From contig NZ_FQXM01000011.1 of the NCBI RefSeq assembly GCF_900129965.1, positions 62,001 to 126,000 on the forward strand: DNA of 64,000 nt, read 5' to 3'. Positions 45,652 to 54,404 of this stretch are shown here, piece after piece (the stretch's first letter is position 1; each line of letters starts with the position of its first letter). This DNA is from Clostridium grantii DSM 8605 (GTDB lineage: Bacteria > Bacillota > Clostridia > Clostridiales > Clostridiaceae). A model generated the notes under the pieces. It worked only from the letters and a program-made list of their open reading frames with translations, made no database searches and was not told the origin of the DNA. Both the position numbers and the translations under genes were made by a program.

Positions 45652-47496
45652 TTATGAAATTTCACATAAATAACTCCCTACTCTTTCTTGTTGTATCATA
45701 TTTTTCAATTGTGCTTTTTTCATTAAGCGAATCAAGTCTTGATATAAATGATAATCACAACATCCTCTTTTAACACAATCTTCTTTTATTCTAACGTCAT
45801 GATAAATATAACTTTTTTTGAAAACATCAGCCGGATTACAAAATATATTATCTAGCTTTTGGCAAATTTCTTCCTCAAAAAATAACTTTAAATACTCTAT
45901 TGTCTTTTCATGACTTTTCATTTCTAACATACCTGTAATATAGTAATTTACTGCCCTAAAGAAAGGTTTTATTTTTACTCCTCTACCTGAACATATATCT
46001 TCAAATAAATTCATTTTTTCACTAGCCTTCTCATAATTGTTTTGATAAACATAACATAAAACAACCATATATAACCATCCAAGATTAAATTCTTCCCCCG
46101 GAATCATATCATTATGTAATAAAGTTCCAGAAAGCACACTAAGTGAACTATTTAAATCCATCCTAGAAACAGTATAAAGCACGTACAAAAGAATTGGACA
46201 ATTCTTCTCATTAATTTCTCCAGGATTGTTAATTAAATATTCAACTAATGTCATACCTGCAACTAAATCAAATCCCTTATTGTCACCGCTGCCCATTTCT
46301 GACATATTAGGAATAATGATATGAAATGATGGGAAATTAAGATAAGAAACATCTCTGATTAAAATATCATATTCTTCCCCAATTACTTCATTAATCATGT
46401 AATCTAATACAGATTGATCATTCATCTCCGAAACATCTCTTACTGGAATAAATTCAAAAGATTTTTCTTTTTTAAATAACGAGTATGGGTATTGTCCTCG
46501 CCCTGTTTTAAATGTATTTGTTATATTTACCTCATTATCAACAAAATTGTTAGAAAAATCAAGCTTACTTCTTCTACAATAATCTGTAATATTTCCACCT
46601 TGAGCCGCTTCTGTTAACGCCCTCTCCATTGCTACCCCAAAATCCGGATGACATCCTAATTTCACCCCAAAATAACCAGAATTATTTTCTACAATTACTA
46701 AGGCAGCAACTGGATATTTCCCTCCCAAAGAACAATCTTTTAGAAAAAAAGAAAACCCTTCAATACTTTTAAGTTTCTTGTATCTTACATAAATTTCCGG
46801 AAATTTTTCTATATATTGTATAGGTATATCCGGTAAAGAATATTGTCCTTGTATAATTTTCTTTTGAACATATCTTTCGATTATCTCTGATAAACCTTGA
46901 ATTATTGCTTCTTGAGGTGTGTTTCCTGCACACATTCCATTACTGCCATACATACTAGCATAGATATTATAAGGCAAATAATTTACCCCTTTTTTTCGTT
47001 TGCTATAAAATGGAACAGTAATAAAAATATTCTGCCTCTTAGTGAGCATATATTCAGCTTTATGTAATCTCAAAAGCAAATCACTTTTTTCATCAAAATT
47101 TGCATTTTCAATATTTCTATCTTTAAATAGCTTTTTAATTAATTCATTATTATCCTCAATAACATCTTTTACTTCCATCAGTTTCTCATCATAAGAATAA
47201 TAGATATTGTCTTCTGATAGCCTTGTTCTTGGATAAATGCTTAATAAATTGTTTTGGAACCGTTCTAAAAATTCAGCATATGCACTTGCTCTAGCATATC
47301 CTTTCGTTAAACCTTTTCCATTTGTTCCTATATTAGTATTCTTGATTGATAATCTCAAAGAATATGTGTTTGCTAAACTTTCATCCTTCCACTCTTCTTC
47401 AACTTCAATTTGATGTTGCTTTAAAATATATTGAATATACTCTACAGTTTCTTCTGGATTTTTTGATTTAAAATGCATTTTTTGTCTTTCTTTCAT
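45652..47496 (-). CDS. ycaO: YcaO enzyme of the E. coli YcaO type, RiPP cluster
   Basis: A 614-aa YcaO protein. ATP-binding signatures are NGKGLTKGYARASAYAEFLE (residues 59-78; Glu75 and Glu78) and SNGMCAGNTPQEAIIQGLSE (185-204; Glu204, Glu207), plus HPDFGVAMERALTE. These, SLGGKYPVA and the C-terminal helical extension (440-614) match the arrangement of E. coli YcaO better than TOMM-type YcaO proteins. YcaO enzymes use ATP to activate peptide amides, making azolines, thioamides or amidines. Its start overlaps the radical SAM stop by 4 bases and it is the last gene of the operon. The chemistry performed here is inferred, not visible. Confidence 0.92.
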   Translation of the reverse strand: MKERQKMHFKSKNPEETVEYIQYILKQHQIEVEEEWKDESLANTYSLRLSIKNTNIGTNGKGLTKGYARASAYAEFLERFQNNLLSIYPRTRLSEDNIYYSYDEKLMEVKDVIEDNNELIKKLFKDRNIENANFDEKSDLLLRLHKAEYMLTKRQNIFITVPFYSKRKKGVNYLPYNIYASMYGSNGMCAGNTPQEAIIQGLSEIIERYVQKKIIQGQYSLPDIPIQYIEKFPEIYVRYKKLKSIEGFSFFLKDCSLGGKYPVAALVIVENNSGYFGVKLGCHPDFGVAMERALTEAAQGGNITDYCRRSKLDFSNNFVDNEVNITNTFKTGRGQYPYSLFKKEKSFEFIPVRDVSEMNDQSVLDYMINEVIGEEYDILIRDVSYLNFPSFHIIIPNMSEMGSGDNKGFDLVAGMTLVEYLINNPGEINEKNCPILLYVLYTVSRMDLNSSLSVLSGTLLHNDMIPGEEFNLGWLYMVVLCYVYQNNYEKASEKMNLFEDICSGRGVKIKPFFRAVNYYITGMLEMKSHEKTIEYLKLFFEEEICQKLDNIFCNPADVFKKSYIYHDVRIKEDCVKRGCCDYHLYQDLIRLMKKAQLKNMIQQERVGSYLCEIS

Positions 47497-48917
47497 AATT
47501 CTTGCCTCCCTATGTTCACCTTATAATAGTTGAACTGATCATGTGCATAATTTGAAGCTAACAAAAGCTGCTCATTAAATCTAATTATTCCTTTTTCATT
47601 TAAATGACCAAGTTTTTGTCTAAATTTGAGTACTTCTAAAGAAGCTTTATAATATATATTTCTTATTTCATTTGCTGTGAAATCTTTTGTCTCTATTACG
47701 GGAAAAAAAGTAGTGTATTTATCTAAATTATTTTCAACAATTTTTATATGTAATTCTTCATAGTGATCCCACATATAGGTTCCTGGAAAAGGAGTACATA
47801 TAGTAAAATTAACATAAGCTTCAAAGCTTACTATTTTTTTCGCTAATGTTATAGTATCCTCAATGGATTCTTTTGTATCATAAGGTTGTCCCAAAATCAT
47901 ATTGGTTATAGCTGGAATCTCAAGTTCTTTACACCAATTAAAAACGTTCTCTATTTGACCAATGGTAATATTTTTTTTCAGACAATCCAGCATCTTTTGA
48001 TTGCCTGCCTCAACACCAAACTGAATAATTCTCAATCCTGCTTTTTTCATTTTTATTAATAATTCTTTTGTGATCACATCAACTCTTGACTCACAATACC
48101 AAGTTACACCTAGTTCTTTTTCTATAAGAATATTTAATAATTCATCTAATCTTTTTATGCTAGCAGTCATAGTATCATCTACTATATCAATATGATTACA
48201 TCCAATACTTTTTAAATATTCAAATTCAGCTACTATACTAGTAGCACTACGCATTCTATATTTCCCCCCTGCTAGTCCTGAGGCTGCGCAAAATATACAT
48301 TTACCTGGACATCCTCTACTTGTTGAACAATTCCCTTTATGCGGATATTTATCTAATTCAAAAAACTTTCTATCTGGGAATGGTAATTCATCTAAATTTT
48401 CAATAAGTACGCTATCTGGATTATTTATTATTTCTTCACCACTCATATAAGATATTCCCATTATTTCATCTAAATTACCTTTATCCTTAATAAAATAATC
48501 ACATAACTCCTTGGTTGGTATTTCACCTTCACCGCGTATAACTATATCAATAAATCCAGATTTCAATGCAGCATCAGCTTTAAATGTTACATGTGCGCCA
48601 CCCATGAAAATATACTGAGTTTCATTATTCTCTTTTAGTTTTTCTGCAATGAGTATACCTGAATTAAATGTTTCTGTGGTAGTAGAAATACCTATAAGTT
48701 TAGATTGAGTTCTTACCGCCATATCTAATACATCTTCTATTGTATTTTCTGGAATGGATAAGTCCAATATTTTAACACTGTAATCAAATTGGCTTACATA
48801 AGTTGCTATATATCCTAATCCAAGTGGAGGCATTCCTTGTGCATTAAACCCTAAATTTAAACTTGGATTAGGTGATGGAGCAAGTATTAACAAGAGATCT
48901 ACTTTTTCAGATTCCAT
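47493..48917 (-). CDS. Cobalamin-binding radical SAM enzyme, RiPP cluster
   Basis: A 474-aa enzyme. Residues 1-150 form a B12-binding fold (NAQGMPPLGLGYIATYVSQF, FIDIVIRGEGEIPTKEL). The radical SAM core carries the 4Fe-4S ligands Cys203, Cys207 and Cys210 (SRGCPGKCIFC). It lacks the DxHxxG histidine, as is usual in this class. B12 radical SAM enzymes often methylate unactivated carbons, and in peptide clusters they act on Calpha or side-chain carbons; a few do rearrangements instead. It overlaps the PqqD-like gene by 11 bases and YcaO by 4, so it is tightly coupled. The peptide substrate is inferred from context. Confidence 0.9.
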   Translation of the reverse strand: MESEKVDLLLILAPSPNPSLNLGFNAQGMPPLGLGYIATYVSQFDYSVKILDLSIPENTIEDVLDMAVRTQSKLIGISTTTETFNSGILIAEKLKENNETQYIFMGGAHVTFKADAALKSGFIDIVIRGEGEIPTKELCDYFIKDKGNLDEIMGISYMSGEEIINNPDSVLIENLDELPFPDRKFFELDKYPHKGNCSTSRGCPGKCIFCAASGLAGGKYRMRSATSIVAEFEYLKSIGCNHIDIVDDTMTASIKRLDELLNILIEKELGVTWYCESRVDVITKELLIKMKKAGLRIIQFGVEAGNQKMLDCLKKNITIGQIENVFNWCKELEIPAITNMILGQPYDTKESIEDTITLAKKIVSFEAYVNFTICTPFPGTYMWDHYEELHIKIVENNLDKYTTFFPVIETKDFTANEIRNIYYKASLEVLKFRQKLGHLNEKGIIRFNEQLLLASNYAHDQFNYYKVNIGRQEL

Positions 48918-49230
48918 ATTGTGGTGACCTCCTTTTGTACAACGGATTCCAGTTCAAAATCATTAATTCTTTTTGATTAAGAGCTAATAATAATTTTATA
49001 CAAGCCTTATATACCTCTTCTTTATTTGTGTATTGGAGTTTTTTTACAACCTCCTCAACAATTTCATTTATTGTATATTCAGCAGTTGACATATTCCATA
49101 ATATTCTACCTGCATTTTTTAATCGTATTGGCCCCTTTTCTGTTAAAACTTCAATTATCCCATTTTCATCAGAAAAACATTCTGTCACACGACAAGGCTT
49201 AAAATCCATATTATTCAACATTTTTATCAT
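48907..49230 (-). CDS. PqqD-like RiPP recognition element protein
   Basis: A 107-aa protein of the PqqD fold: N-terminal strands (ENGIIEVLTEKGPIRLKNAG), then RILWNMSTAEYTINEIVEEV and a helix ending KLLLALNQKELMIL. PqqD-like domains bind leader peptides and present them to radical SAM or YcaO enzymes. Its start lies within the end of the upstream small membrane protein gene. It is the probable binding protein for the two precursor peptides. Confidence 0.8.
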   Translation of the reverse strand: MIKMLNNMDFKPCRVTECFSDENGIIEVLTEKGPIRLKNAGRILWNMSTAEYTINEIVEEVVKKLQYTNKEEVYKACIKLLLALNQKELMILNWNPLYKRRSPQYGI

Positions 49231-49363
49231 TACCTTTCCGAAAAAAACTTTTCATGGTTTTTAACATAGCATTTCTTCTTCTTTTTAACTCTTTTCTAAA
49301 AATAAGAAGAAATATACAAGCAACCCCTGCTCCAATTAGAAAACTCAGTAATCTACTATCCAT
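49211..49363 (-). CDS. 50-aa single-span membrane protein in the RiPP operon
   Basis: ATG 49363 lies 6 bases after AGGGGGTG. The product MDSRLLSFLIGAGVACIFLL, then IFRKELKRRR and a basic tail, has one hydrophobic helix (residues 5-22) and a strongly basic C-terminus. It overlaps the PqqD-like start by 20 bases and follows the exporter permease by 13. It may be an exporter accessory or an immunity peptide; no family is recognised. Confidence 0.65.
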   Translation of the reverse strand: MDSRLLSFLIGAGVACIFLLIFRKELKRRRNAMLKTMKSFFRKGNDKNVE

Positions 49364-49375
49364 TTTTATCACCCC

Positions 49376-50464
49376 CTACTCTTTTGATATGTTTTTACAA
49401 TACAATGCTTTCATAATGTATATTTCTAAACTAATTACTACTATATCTACTCCTATAAATATTAAAAATCTATTCATTGAAATGCCTTTGTTTACAATGA
49501 CTGAAAGAATATTGAAAATAGAAAACATAGGTATATAATTTAAAAAAGACCAAAACCCTGCAAAAAAGTTTAGATAAAATATGGAATAGATAAATGAAAC
49601 ATATAAAGGAATCATTACAATAATTGTAGCAGCATTAGAATCTTCCGGTCTTTTAGATAAACTACTTAATCCAATACTTAATAACACTAAACTAAAAATA
49701 CAAATACTTAAATGAGTCATGGATTGCACAATCATAGATGTGGAAAAAAAAGAAAAATCCATAGTGATTTTGTCATCCCTAATAAAAAAAGCCAAGCACA
49801 TAGGTAACATTACTAGCATCATATTTACTAGTACCACAAAAAAACCTGAAATTATTTCTGTATAAAATAACTTTGTTCTTGAAATGCTAGTCAAAATAAC
49901 TTCTGTAATTTGGTTTCCTTTTTCATAAGCTACTCCTGCTCCAATTCTACTTGTCAAAATAATAATCATTAGAAGAAAAATAAAAATTGCAATCATCAGT
50001 TTTGTATTTATTTCATTATTAATTTCTTGAATATCTTTATCATATTCTATATTTATATTTTGATTTGTGATAAAACTCATATCTTGTTGGTTAATATCCC
50101 CATTATATTTTTCAATAAAATACTTTCCATTTTCTTCACGTATAATATTCATAATAGTATTTTCAAATTGATTAAAATCGTCACTATGAACTTTTATATG
50201 ATAATTATCATTTTCAAAAATAATCTCAACATCCGCCAAATCACGAGAAACTTCTTTTAAATCTTCTATTTTACTTGAATCATAAGTGAAGTTTGTATAA
50301 ATATTTAATTGGTTAGTTCCAACAATATTATTGTTTATAAACGGCCAAAAGGAAAATAGTAAACTAATCAATAATGTAATACATAAACAAAGTTTCACAG
50401 CAATAGAATCCATTAAATTATGAAATTTAATCATAATTGCATTAATAAATTGTCTTCGCTTCAT
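49376..50464 (-). CDS. ABC-2 type exporter permease, RiPP cluster
   Basis: A 362-aa membrane protein with about six helices. One N-terminal helix (LCLCITLLISLLFSFWPFIN), an extracellular loop of about 110 residues, and five C-terminal helices fit the NatB/ABC-2 export class. The segment GAGVAYEKGNQITEVILTSI is the usual coupling region. Its start overlaps the ATPase gene stop by 4 bases. Together they should export the mature peptide or protect the producer. Confidence 0.85.
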   Translation of the reverse strand: MKRRQFINAIMIKFHNLMDSIAVKLCLCITLLISLLFSFWPFINNNIVGTNQLNIYTNFTYDSSKIEDLKEVSRDLADVEIIFENDNYHIKVHSDDFNQFENTIMNIIREENGKYFIEKYNGDINQQDMSFITNQNINIEYDKDIQEINNEINTKLMIAIFIFLLMIIILTSRIGAGVAYEKGNQITEVILTSISRTKLFYTEIISGFFVVLVNMMLVMLPMCLAFFIRDDKITMDFSFFSTSMIVQSMTHLSICIFSLVLLSIGLSSLSKRPEDSNAATIIVMIPLYVSFIYSIFYLNFFAGFWSFLNYIPMFSIFNILSVIVNKGISMNRFLIFIGVDIVVISLEIYIMKALYCKNISKE

Positions 50465-51354
50465 AAAGATTCACCATTAACCTCTCTAAAAATTTCTTCT
50501 AAACTTTGTTTTCTTACTAAAAATTTTTCACAATAAGGATTACCTAGCTTATGAAATAATTCTTTTGCCATATCATCATTCTCTAGCATAATGCAACCAT
50601 TTATGTTATATCTTTTTTGTTCCTTAGCACTAATAAATTGAAAAAGCTTTTCCTTCTCAACCTCTTTTGACTCTATTTCTAACATTTTTTTAAAATCATT
50701 TTGTATTTCATCTATAGTCCCATACTTAGCAATTTCTCCCTTTGTTAAAAAAAGAAACTTTTTACAAAGCAACATTTTATCCTGTAAATTATGGGTAGAA
50801 AAAATAATTGTTGTTCCCTGACTTTTTACGTTTTTAATCATTTCCCAAAAAAAATCTGTAGCAATAACATCAAGTCCACTAAAAGGTTCATCTAAAATTA
50901 ATATTTCTGGATTATTGGCTATAGCACTTATAAATTGGATTTTTTGTTGATTCCCTTTAGATAAAGATTCAATTTTGGAGTCAGAATACTCCTCCATTTG
51001 AAATTCTTTTAACCATTTTTTTACTAGTACCCTTGCCTCGGACATTTTTATACCCTTAAATCCTAATAAATCACTAAGATGTTCTTTAACAATGTGGCGA
51101 GAATCTAATCCTCTATTTTCCGGCAAATAGCTAATCATATCTGTTCTCTTTGATTTATTTTCTATGATTACTCTACCAGAATCATTTGCAAGTATGCCAC
51201 TTAAAATTTTAAACATGGTAGTTTTACCTGCGCCATTTCGTCCAATTACGCCTAGAATTTCTCCTTGTTCAATACTAAAACTAACATTCTTTAATGCATA
51301 TTTTTCCTGATGTTTATCCTTATATATTTTATTAACATTTTCAAATTGAATCAT
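50461..51354 (-). CDS. ABC transporter ATP-binding protein, RiPP cluster
   Basis: A 297-aa ATPase. Walker A is GRNGAGKTT (residues 38-46), the signature is LSKGNQQKIQ, Walker B ILILDEPFSGLD, and the switch FSTHN. It resembles NatA-type exporters. It abuts the E1-like gene (stop and start touching at 51354/51355) and overlaps the permease gene. It energises the paired permease. Confidence 0.93.
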   Translation of the reverse strand: MIQFENVNKIYKDKHQEKYALKNVSFSIEQGEILGVIGRNGAGKTTMFKILSGILANDSGRVIIENKSKRTDMISYLPENRGLDSRHIVKEHLSDLLGFKGIKMSEARVLVKKWLKEFQMEEYSDSKIESLSKGNQQKIQFISAIANNPEILILDEPFSGLDVIATDFFWEMIKNVKSQGTTIIFSTHNLQDKMLLCKKFLFLTKGEIAKYGTIDEIQNDFKKMLEIESKEVEKEKLFQFISAKEQKRYNINGCIMLENDDMAKELFHKLGNPYCEKFLVRKQSLEEIFREVNGESL

Positions 51355-52731
51355 CTATTTACCTCCTGAAAACATCTTACCTATCGACACTTTAAACTCA
51401 AACATTCCTCGCGAAATTACCGTACCCACAAAAATAATTAAACTAAAAAAAATAAATAGAACCGTTATACTAGAAATAATTGTGTAAAATGACATGTTAT
51501 CAGAAAGATGATGATTTTTTACTATTAACGATATTATCCCAATGAGCATATACCAGGATAGATTTATAAAAACTGACATGGAAATATATTTTGAAGTCTT
51601 ATATAAAAATAGTGGCGCAATAATTAAAAAACAGGCTCCTATCCAAAATAAAGCATTCCAATTTGTCAATAATACACTAATAATAAATATTAAACTCACC
51701 ATTAGAATATTTTTTCTAATACCTTCTTTATAATCTATATCTGCTTCTATAAAAGCATCCTTAGGAATCATGTCCATTTCAACATTACGAATAATGTCTA
51801 TGTAGTGAATTTTATTTATATATTTTAAAGTGCGCAAATCCATCATTGTTAGTAATTTTAATGCTTCATTAGAAATTTCACTGCCACAATAGCTTTGTTG
51901 AATAGATATAGATGGGGCAATACCACTGACTATTTCATATTGCTTAATAGAATCAAAAAAATCTGAGTATCCATGAGAAAAACCTGCAATATATGTAGGT
52001 CCTATAAGTGAGAACATTCCTGAAGTAATTCCCGCAATGTAATTAATTTTTAGCTTACTACATAATGAATCAATCCACATAGGAAATTCCGTTGGTGAGT
52101 CTAAGGTCTTAATAATTAAATCACTAGGATATTTTAAGAATATATCTTTCAAAACTTTTTCCGAAGTAATTTTCGTATTAATGGTCTCAATTTCAATCAT
52201 TGGGTTAATATTTCTTAATTTATTTTTTAAAACTTCAACCTTACTTTTACCCACATCATTAACATCAAATAATAATTGCCTATTTAAATTACTTAATTCA
52301 ATCTTGTCAAAGTCTAATAAAACAATCTTGCCTATACCTATAGTGGTAAGATTCCAAGCTACATGCGTTCCTATGCCTCCGCAGCCTAATAAAAGTACCG
52401 TAGATTTTTTCAGTTTATTTAAGGCACGACTATTCAAATGCATATTAAAATAAGCATTTGTTCTACTACAAATACTTTGTGTATCCTGAGTATGATTAAG
52501 GATAATTTTATTTTTTATAAAATAATTTACAGTATCTTCTCCTAAATACTCTATCAACTCTTCTTTACTAAAGGATTCACCAGCAATTAGTTTTTTTATG
52601 ATTTCTTTTTGCTTTTCTATAAAATGAAATTTGTGTTTCTGACTACTTTTTCCCATTGTAATTCCGAAAAAAACCTCATTTTCCTTAATTGTAACAGGTA
52701 TAAAACAATTTATATAATAAGTCTCACTCAT
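51355..52731 (-). CDS. E1/ThiF-like adenylating protein with membrane tail, RiPP cluster
   Basis: A 458-aa protein. Residues 1-105 may be a peptide-recognition domain. An E1/ThiF Rossmann domain follows with GCGGIG (116-121), Asp140, and NLNRQLLF (148-155). A Lys in the GKSKVEV segment fits the family. No zinc CxxC pairs are seen. Residues about 344-440 form some four membrane helices, which is unusual for E1-like proteins. In thiazole/oxazole peptide clusters E1-like proteins present the precursor to YcaO. A membrane-bound form may couple modification to export. The GGAGGTGG site precedes ATG 52731. Confidence 0.85.
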   Translation of the reverse strand: MSETYYINCFIPVTIKENEVFFGITMGKSSQKHKFHFIEKQKEIIKKLIAGESFSKEELIEYLGEDTVNYFIKNKIILNHTQDTQSICSRTNAYFNMHLNSRALNKLKKSTVLLLGCGGIGTHVAWNLTTIGIGKIVLLDFDKIELSNLNRQLLFDVNDVGKSKVEVLKNKLRNINPMIEIETINTKITSEKVLKDIFLKYPSDLIIKTLDSPTEFPMWIDSLCSKLKINYIAGITSGMFSLIGPTYIAGFSHGYSDFFDSIKQYEIVSGIAPSISIQQSYCGSEISNEALKLLTMMDLRTLKYINKIHYIDIIRNVEMDMIPKDAFIEADIDYKEGIRKNILMVSLIFIISVLLTNWNALFWIGACFLIIAPLFLYKTSKYISMSVFINLSWYMLIGIISLIVKNHHLSDNMSFYTIISSITVLFIFFSLIIFVGTVISRGMFEFKVSIGKMFSGGK

Positions 52732-52760
52732 TTTTCCACCTCCGCTTCTAGTAGTTTTTA

Positions 52761-53822
52761 CTATATTAGACTGTAAAGTAATGTTACTAGAAAAGAAAGT
52801 AAAAGAATCGGAATATATAAAAACGCAAAAATTCCATATGTAATATATACTGCCTTCTTTGTAGCACTACCTGCCTTTAAATCTACATAATTATAAAACT
52901 CAAGCCCTTCTTTTAATTTTGCTGTTCTTTTAGATAAAAACGTTGCTATAACTGATTTAATGTAGCTAATAGAACGCTCTCTCAAATATTCTTCCTCAAT
53001 AATTTCTTTTAAAATTAAATATCCATCCATTTTCAAAAAAATGAATAAATTAAATATGGCATTAAAAAAATTATCAATGGCTAACCAGATAAAATAAAAT
53101 TTTAGATTCTCATCAATAAAGCAACATATACATAATGAAATCCCTGAAATTAACAAATTGAAAAATATTCCGGCCGAGAAAATTTTTATTCGCTTTAAAA
53201 CACTCTTTAATGCACACGTATTACTTAAATTAACAAATGCTCCCGGCATAAACCAATAAAGTATTATTCCTAATTCCGGTACATTAACTCCATATCTGCG
53301 AGCAACTATAACATGACTGATCTCATGTAAGAAAAGCATGTTTATAGTTATAATAACTATTACAATAATGGTATAAAGTGAAAATGATTCCATTATTAAC
53401 AGACCATAACTAGGTAAAAATTCTTTGTTTAGAAGAATTCCAACTATTAAAATAGGAATAGCTAAATATAGCACTATAAATGAGAAAACTCTAACAAATA
53501 TACTATTTTCATGAAATATTTTATTAGGATTGAATAATCCTAATGTAATGCGAGTGATAGAACTTTTCTTTTTACCCTCAGTTCCCTTCAAAAAACCAAT
53601 TTTTCCAAAACGACTTATTAAACTTGATAAATCTGATTTACTTAATTGAGGGCATATTTTATTTAGATGCTCCAAATCTTTTATACCATCCAAATTAACT
53701 AAAACAAAATGTTCAACTGTTCCGATAAAAAATGTTTTCTTAGAAATTCTATTAAAAACAGAAAACTTTCCATCGGGTAATTCTGATATTAATATATTGG
53801 AACTTATACAAGGTATGTCCAT
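52761..53822 (-). CDS. M50 membrane metalloprotease with PqqD-like front, RiPP cluster
   Basis: A 353-aa protein. Residues 1-95 look like a PqqD-type domain (DGKFSVFNRISKKTFFIGTV, LSSLISRFGKIGFLKG). The rest is a polytopic site-2-protease-like domain with zinc motif HEISH (166-170) and a third ligand in NLFIFLKMDG (Asp266). M50 proteases cut within or near membranes, which suits the hydrophobic precursor cores here. It is the first large gene after the precursors, separated by a hairpin. The probable role is leader removal, inferred. Confidence 0.85.
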   Translation of the reverse strand: MDIPCISSNILISELPDGKFSVFNRISKKTFFIGTVEHFVLVNLDGIKDLEHLNKICPQLSKSDLSSLISRFGKIGFLKGTEGKKKSSITRITLGLFNPNKIFHENSIFVRVFSFIVLYLAIPILIVGILLNKEFLPSYGLLIMESFSLYTIIVIVIITINMLFLHEISHVIVARRYGVNVPELGIILYWFMPGAFVNLSNTCALKSVLKRIKIFSAGIFFNLLISGISLCICCFIDENLKFYFIWLAIDNFFNAIFNLFIFLKMDGYLILKEIIEEEYLRERSISYIKSVIATFLSKRTAKLKEGLEFYNYVDLKAGSATKKAVYITYGIFAFLYIPILLLSFLVTLLYSLI

Positions 53823-53851
53823 ATTAAACTCCTATTCTTCAAAAGTTAGTC

Positions 53852-53911
53852 GCTTACAAAAGGAGATTTTTATGTAATATTTAACTTGTATGTATATCTC
53901 CTTTCGCAAGC
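53852..53911 (-). promoter_or_regulatory. Hairpin between precursor gene and M50 gene
   Basis: On the minus strand GCTTGCGAAAGGAGAT pairs with ATCTCCTTTTGTAAGC (14 of 16). There is no strong T-run. In peptide operons such hairpins stabilise the precursor message or act as a leaky terminator so that precursor outnumbers enzymes. Confidence 0.6.
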
Positions 53912-53938
53912 TAAAATTAATTTAAAAATCCAAAAACT

Positions 53939-54097
53939 TTATAAAGCAGCTGCTGCTAAAAATACTCCACTAGCTGCAAATCCACCTTCTAAAAAAGCCC
54001 GTGCATTATCCCAATTATCCAATGCTTCAATACTTTCTACTGATACAAGCTCAAACTCATCGTTAAACAAAACATCAACCATTTCTTTTTGATTCAT
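53939..54097 (-). CDS. Putative RiPP precursor peptide 1 (52 aa)
   Basis: ATG 54097 lies 9 bases after GGGAGGT. The acidic leader MNQKEMVDVLFNDEFELVSV then ESIEALD precedes a hydrophobic core DNWDNARAFLEGGFAASGVF and LAAAAL. The motif V-E-S-I-E-A-L aligns with I-E-D-V-E-A-L in precursor 2. The core has no Cys and one Ser (S43), so any backbone modification would act on other residues. Its place directly before the protease, E1-like and YcaO genes supports a precursor role. Leader and core boundaries are inferred. Confidence 0.75.
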   Translation of the reverse strand: MNQKEMVDVLFNDEFELVSVESIEALDNWDNARAFLEGGFAASGVFLAAAAL

Positions 54098-54144
54098 AAA
54101 TACAATACCTCCCATAATAAATATAGTATTTCATCAAAGCAATT

Positions 54145-54279
54145 CTAACATGCACAAATTCCAACTAAAACAAACGCACCTGCTCCAAGTACATAATACT
54201 TAGATGTTTCGCTTAATGCCTCAACATCTTCAATTTCTTCGATTGAAAAATCTTCAATCATTAATGTCTCTTCATTCAT
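54145..54279 (-). CDS. Putative RiPP precursor peptide 2 (44 aa)
   Basis: The start ATG 54279 has GGGAGG 8 bases upstream; an ATG at 54285 is too close to the site. The leader MNEETLMIEDFSIEEIEDVE-ALS is very acidic and contains the I-E-D-V-E-A-L motif. The core ETSKYYVLGAGAFVLVGICA ends in Cys, giving ICAC with two Cys residues that could be cyclised or thioamidated. The gene lies 48 bases before precursor 1. A two-peptide product is possible. The role is inferred from size, composition and neighbours. Confidence 0.75.
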   Translation of the reverse strand: MNEETLMIEDFSIEEIEDVEALSETSKYYVLGAGAFVLVGICAC

Positions 54280-54404
54280 TATCATTTCCTCCCTTCAACA
54301 AACTTATTTTAATATATATAACTTGTCCTTCTCCAACTAATATATTTTGTCTGCAGTACAAAATTAAAAAATATAAAAAAGGAACAAGAAATAATTAAAA
54401 TTTA

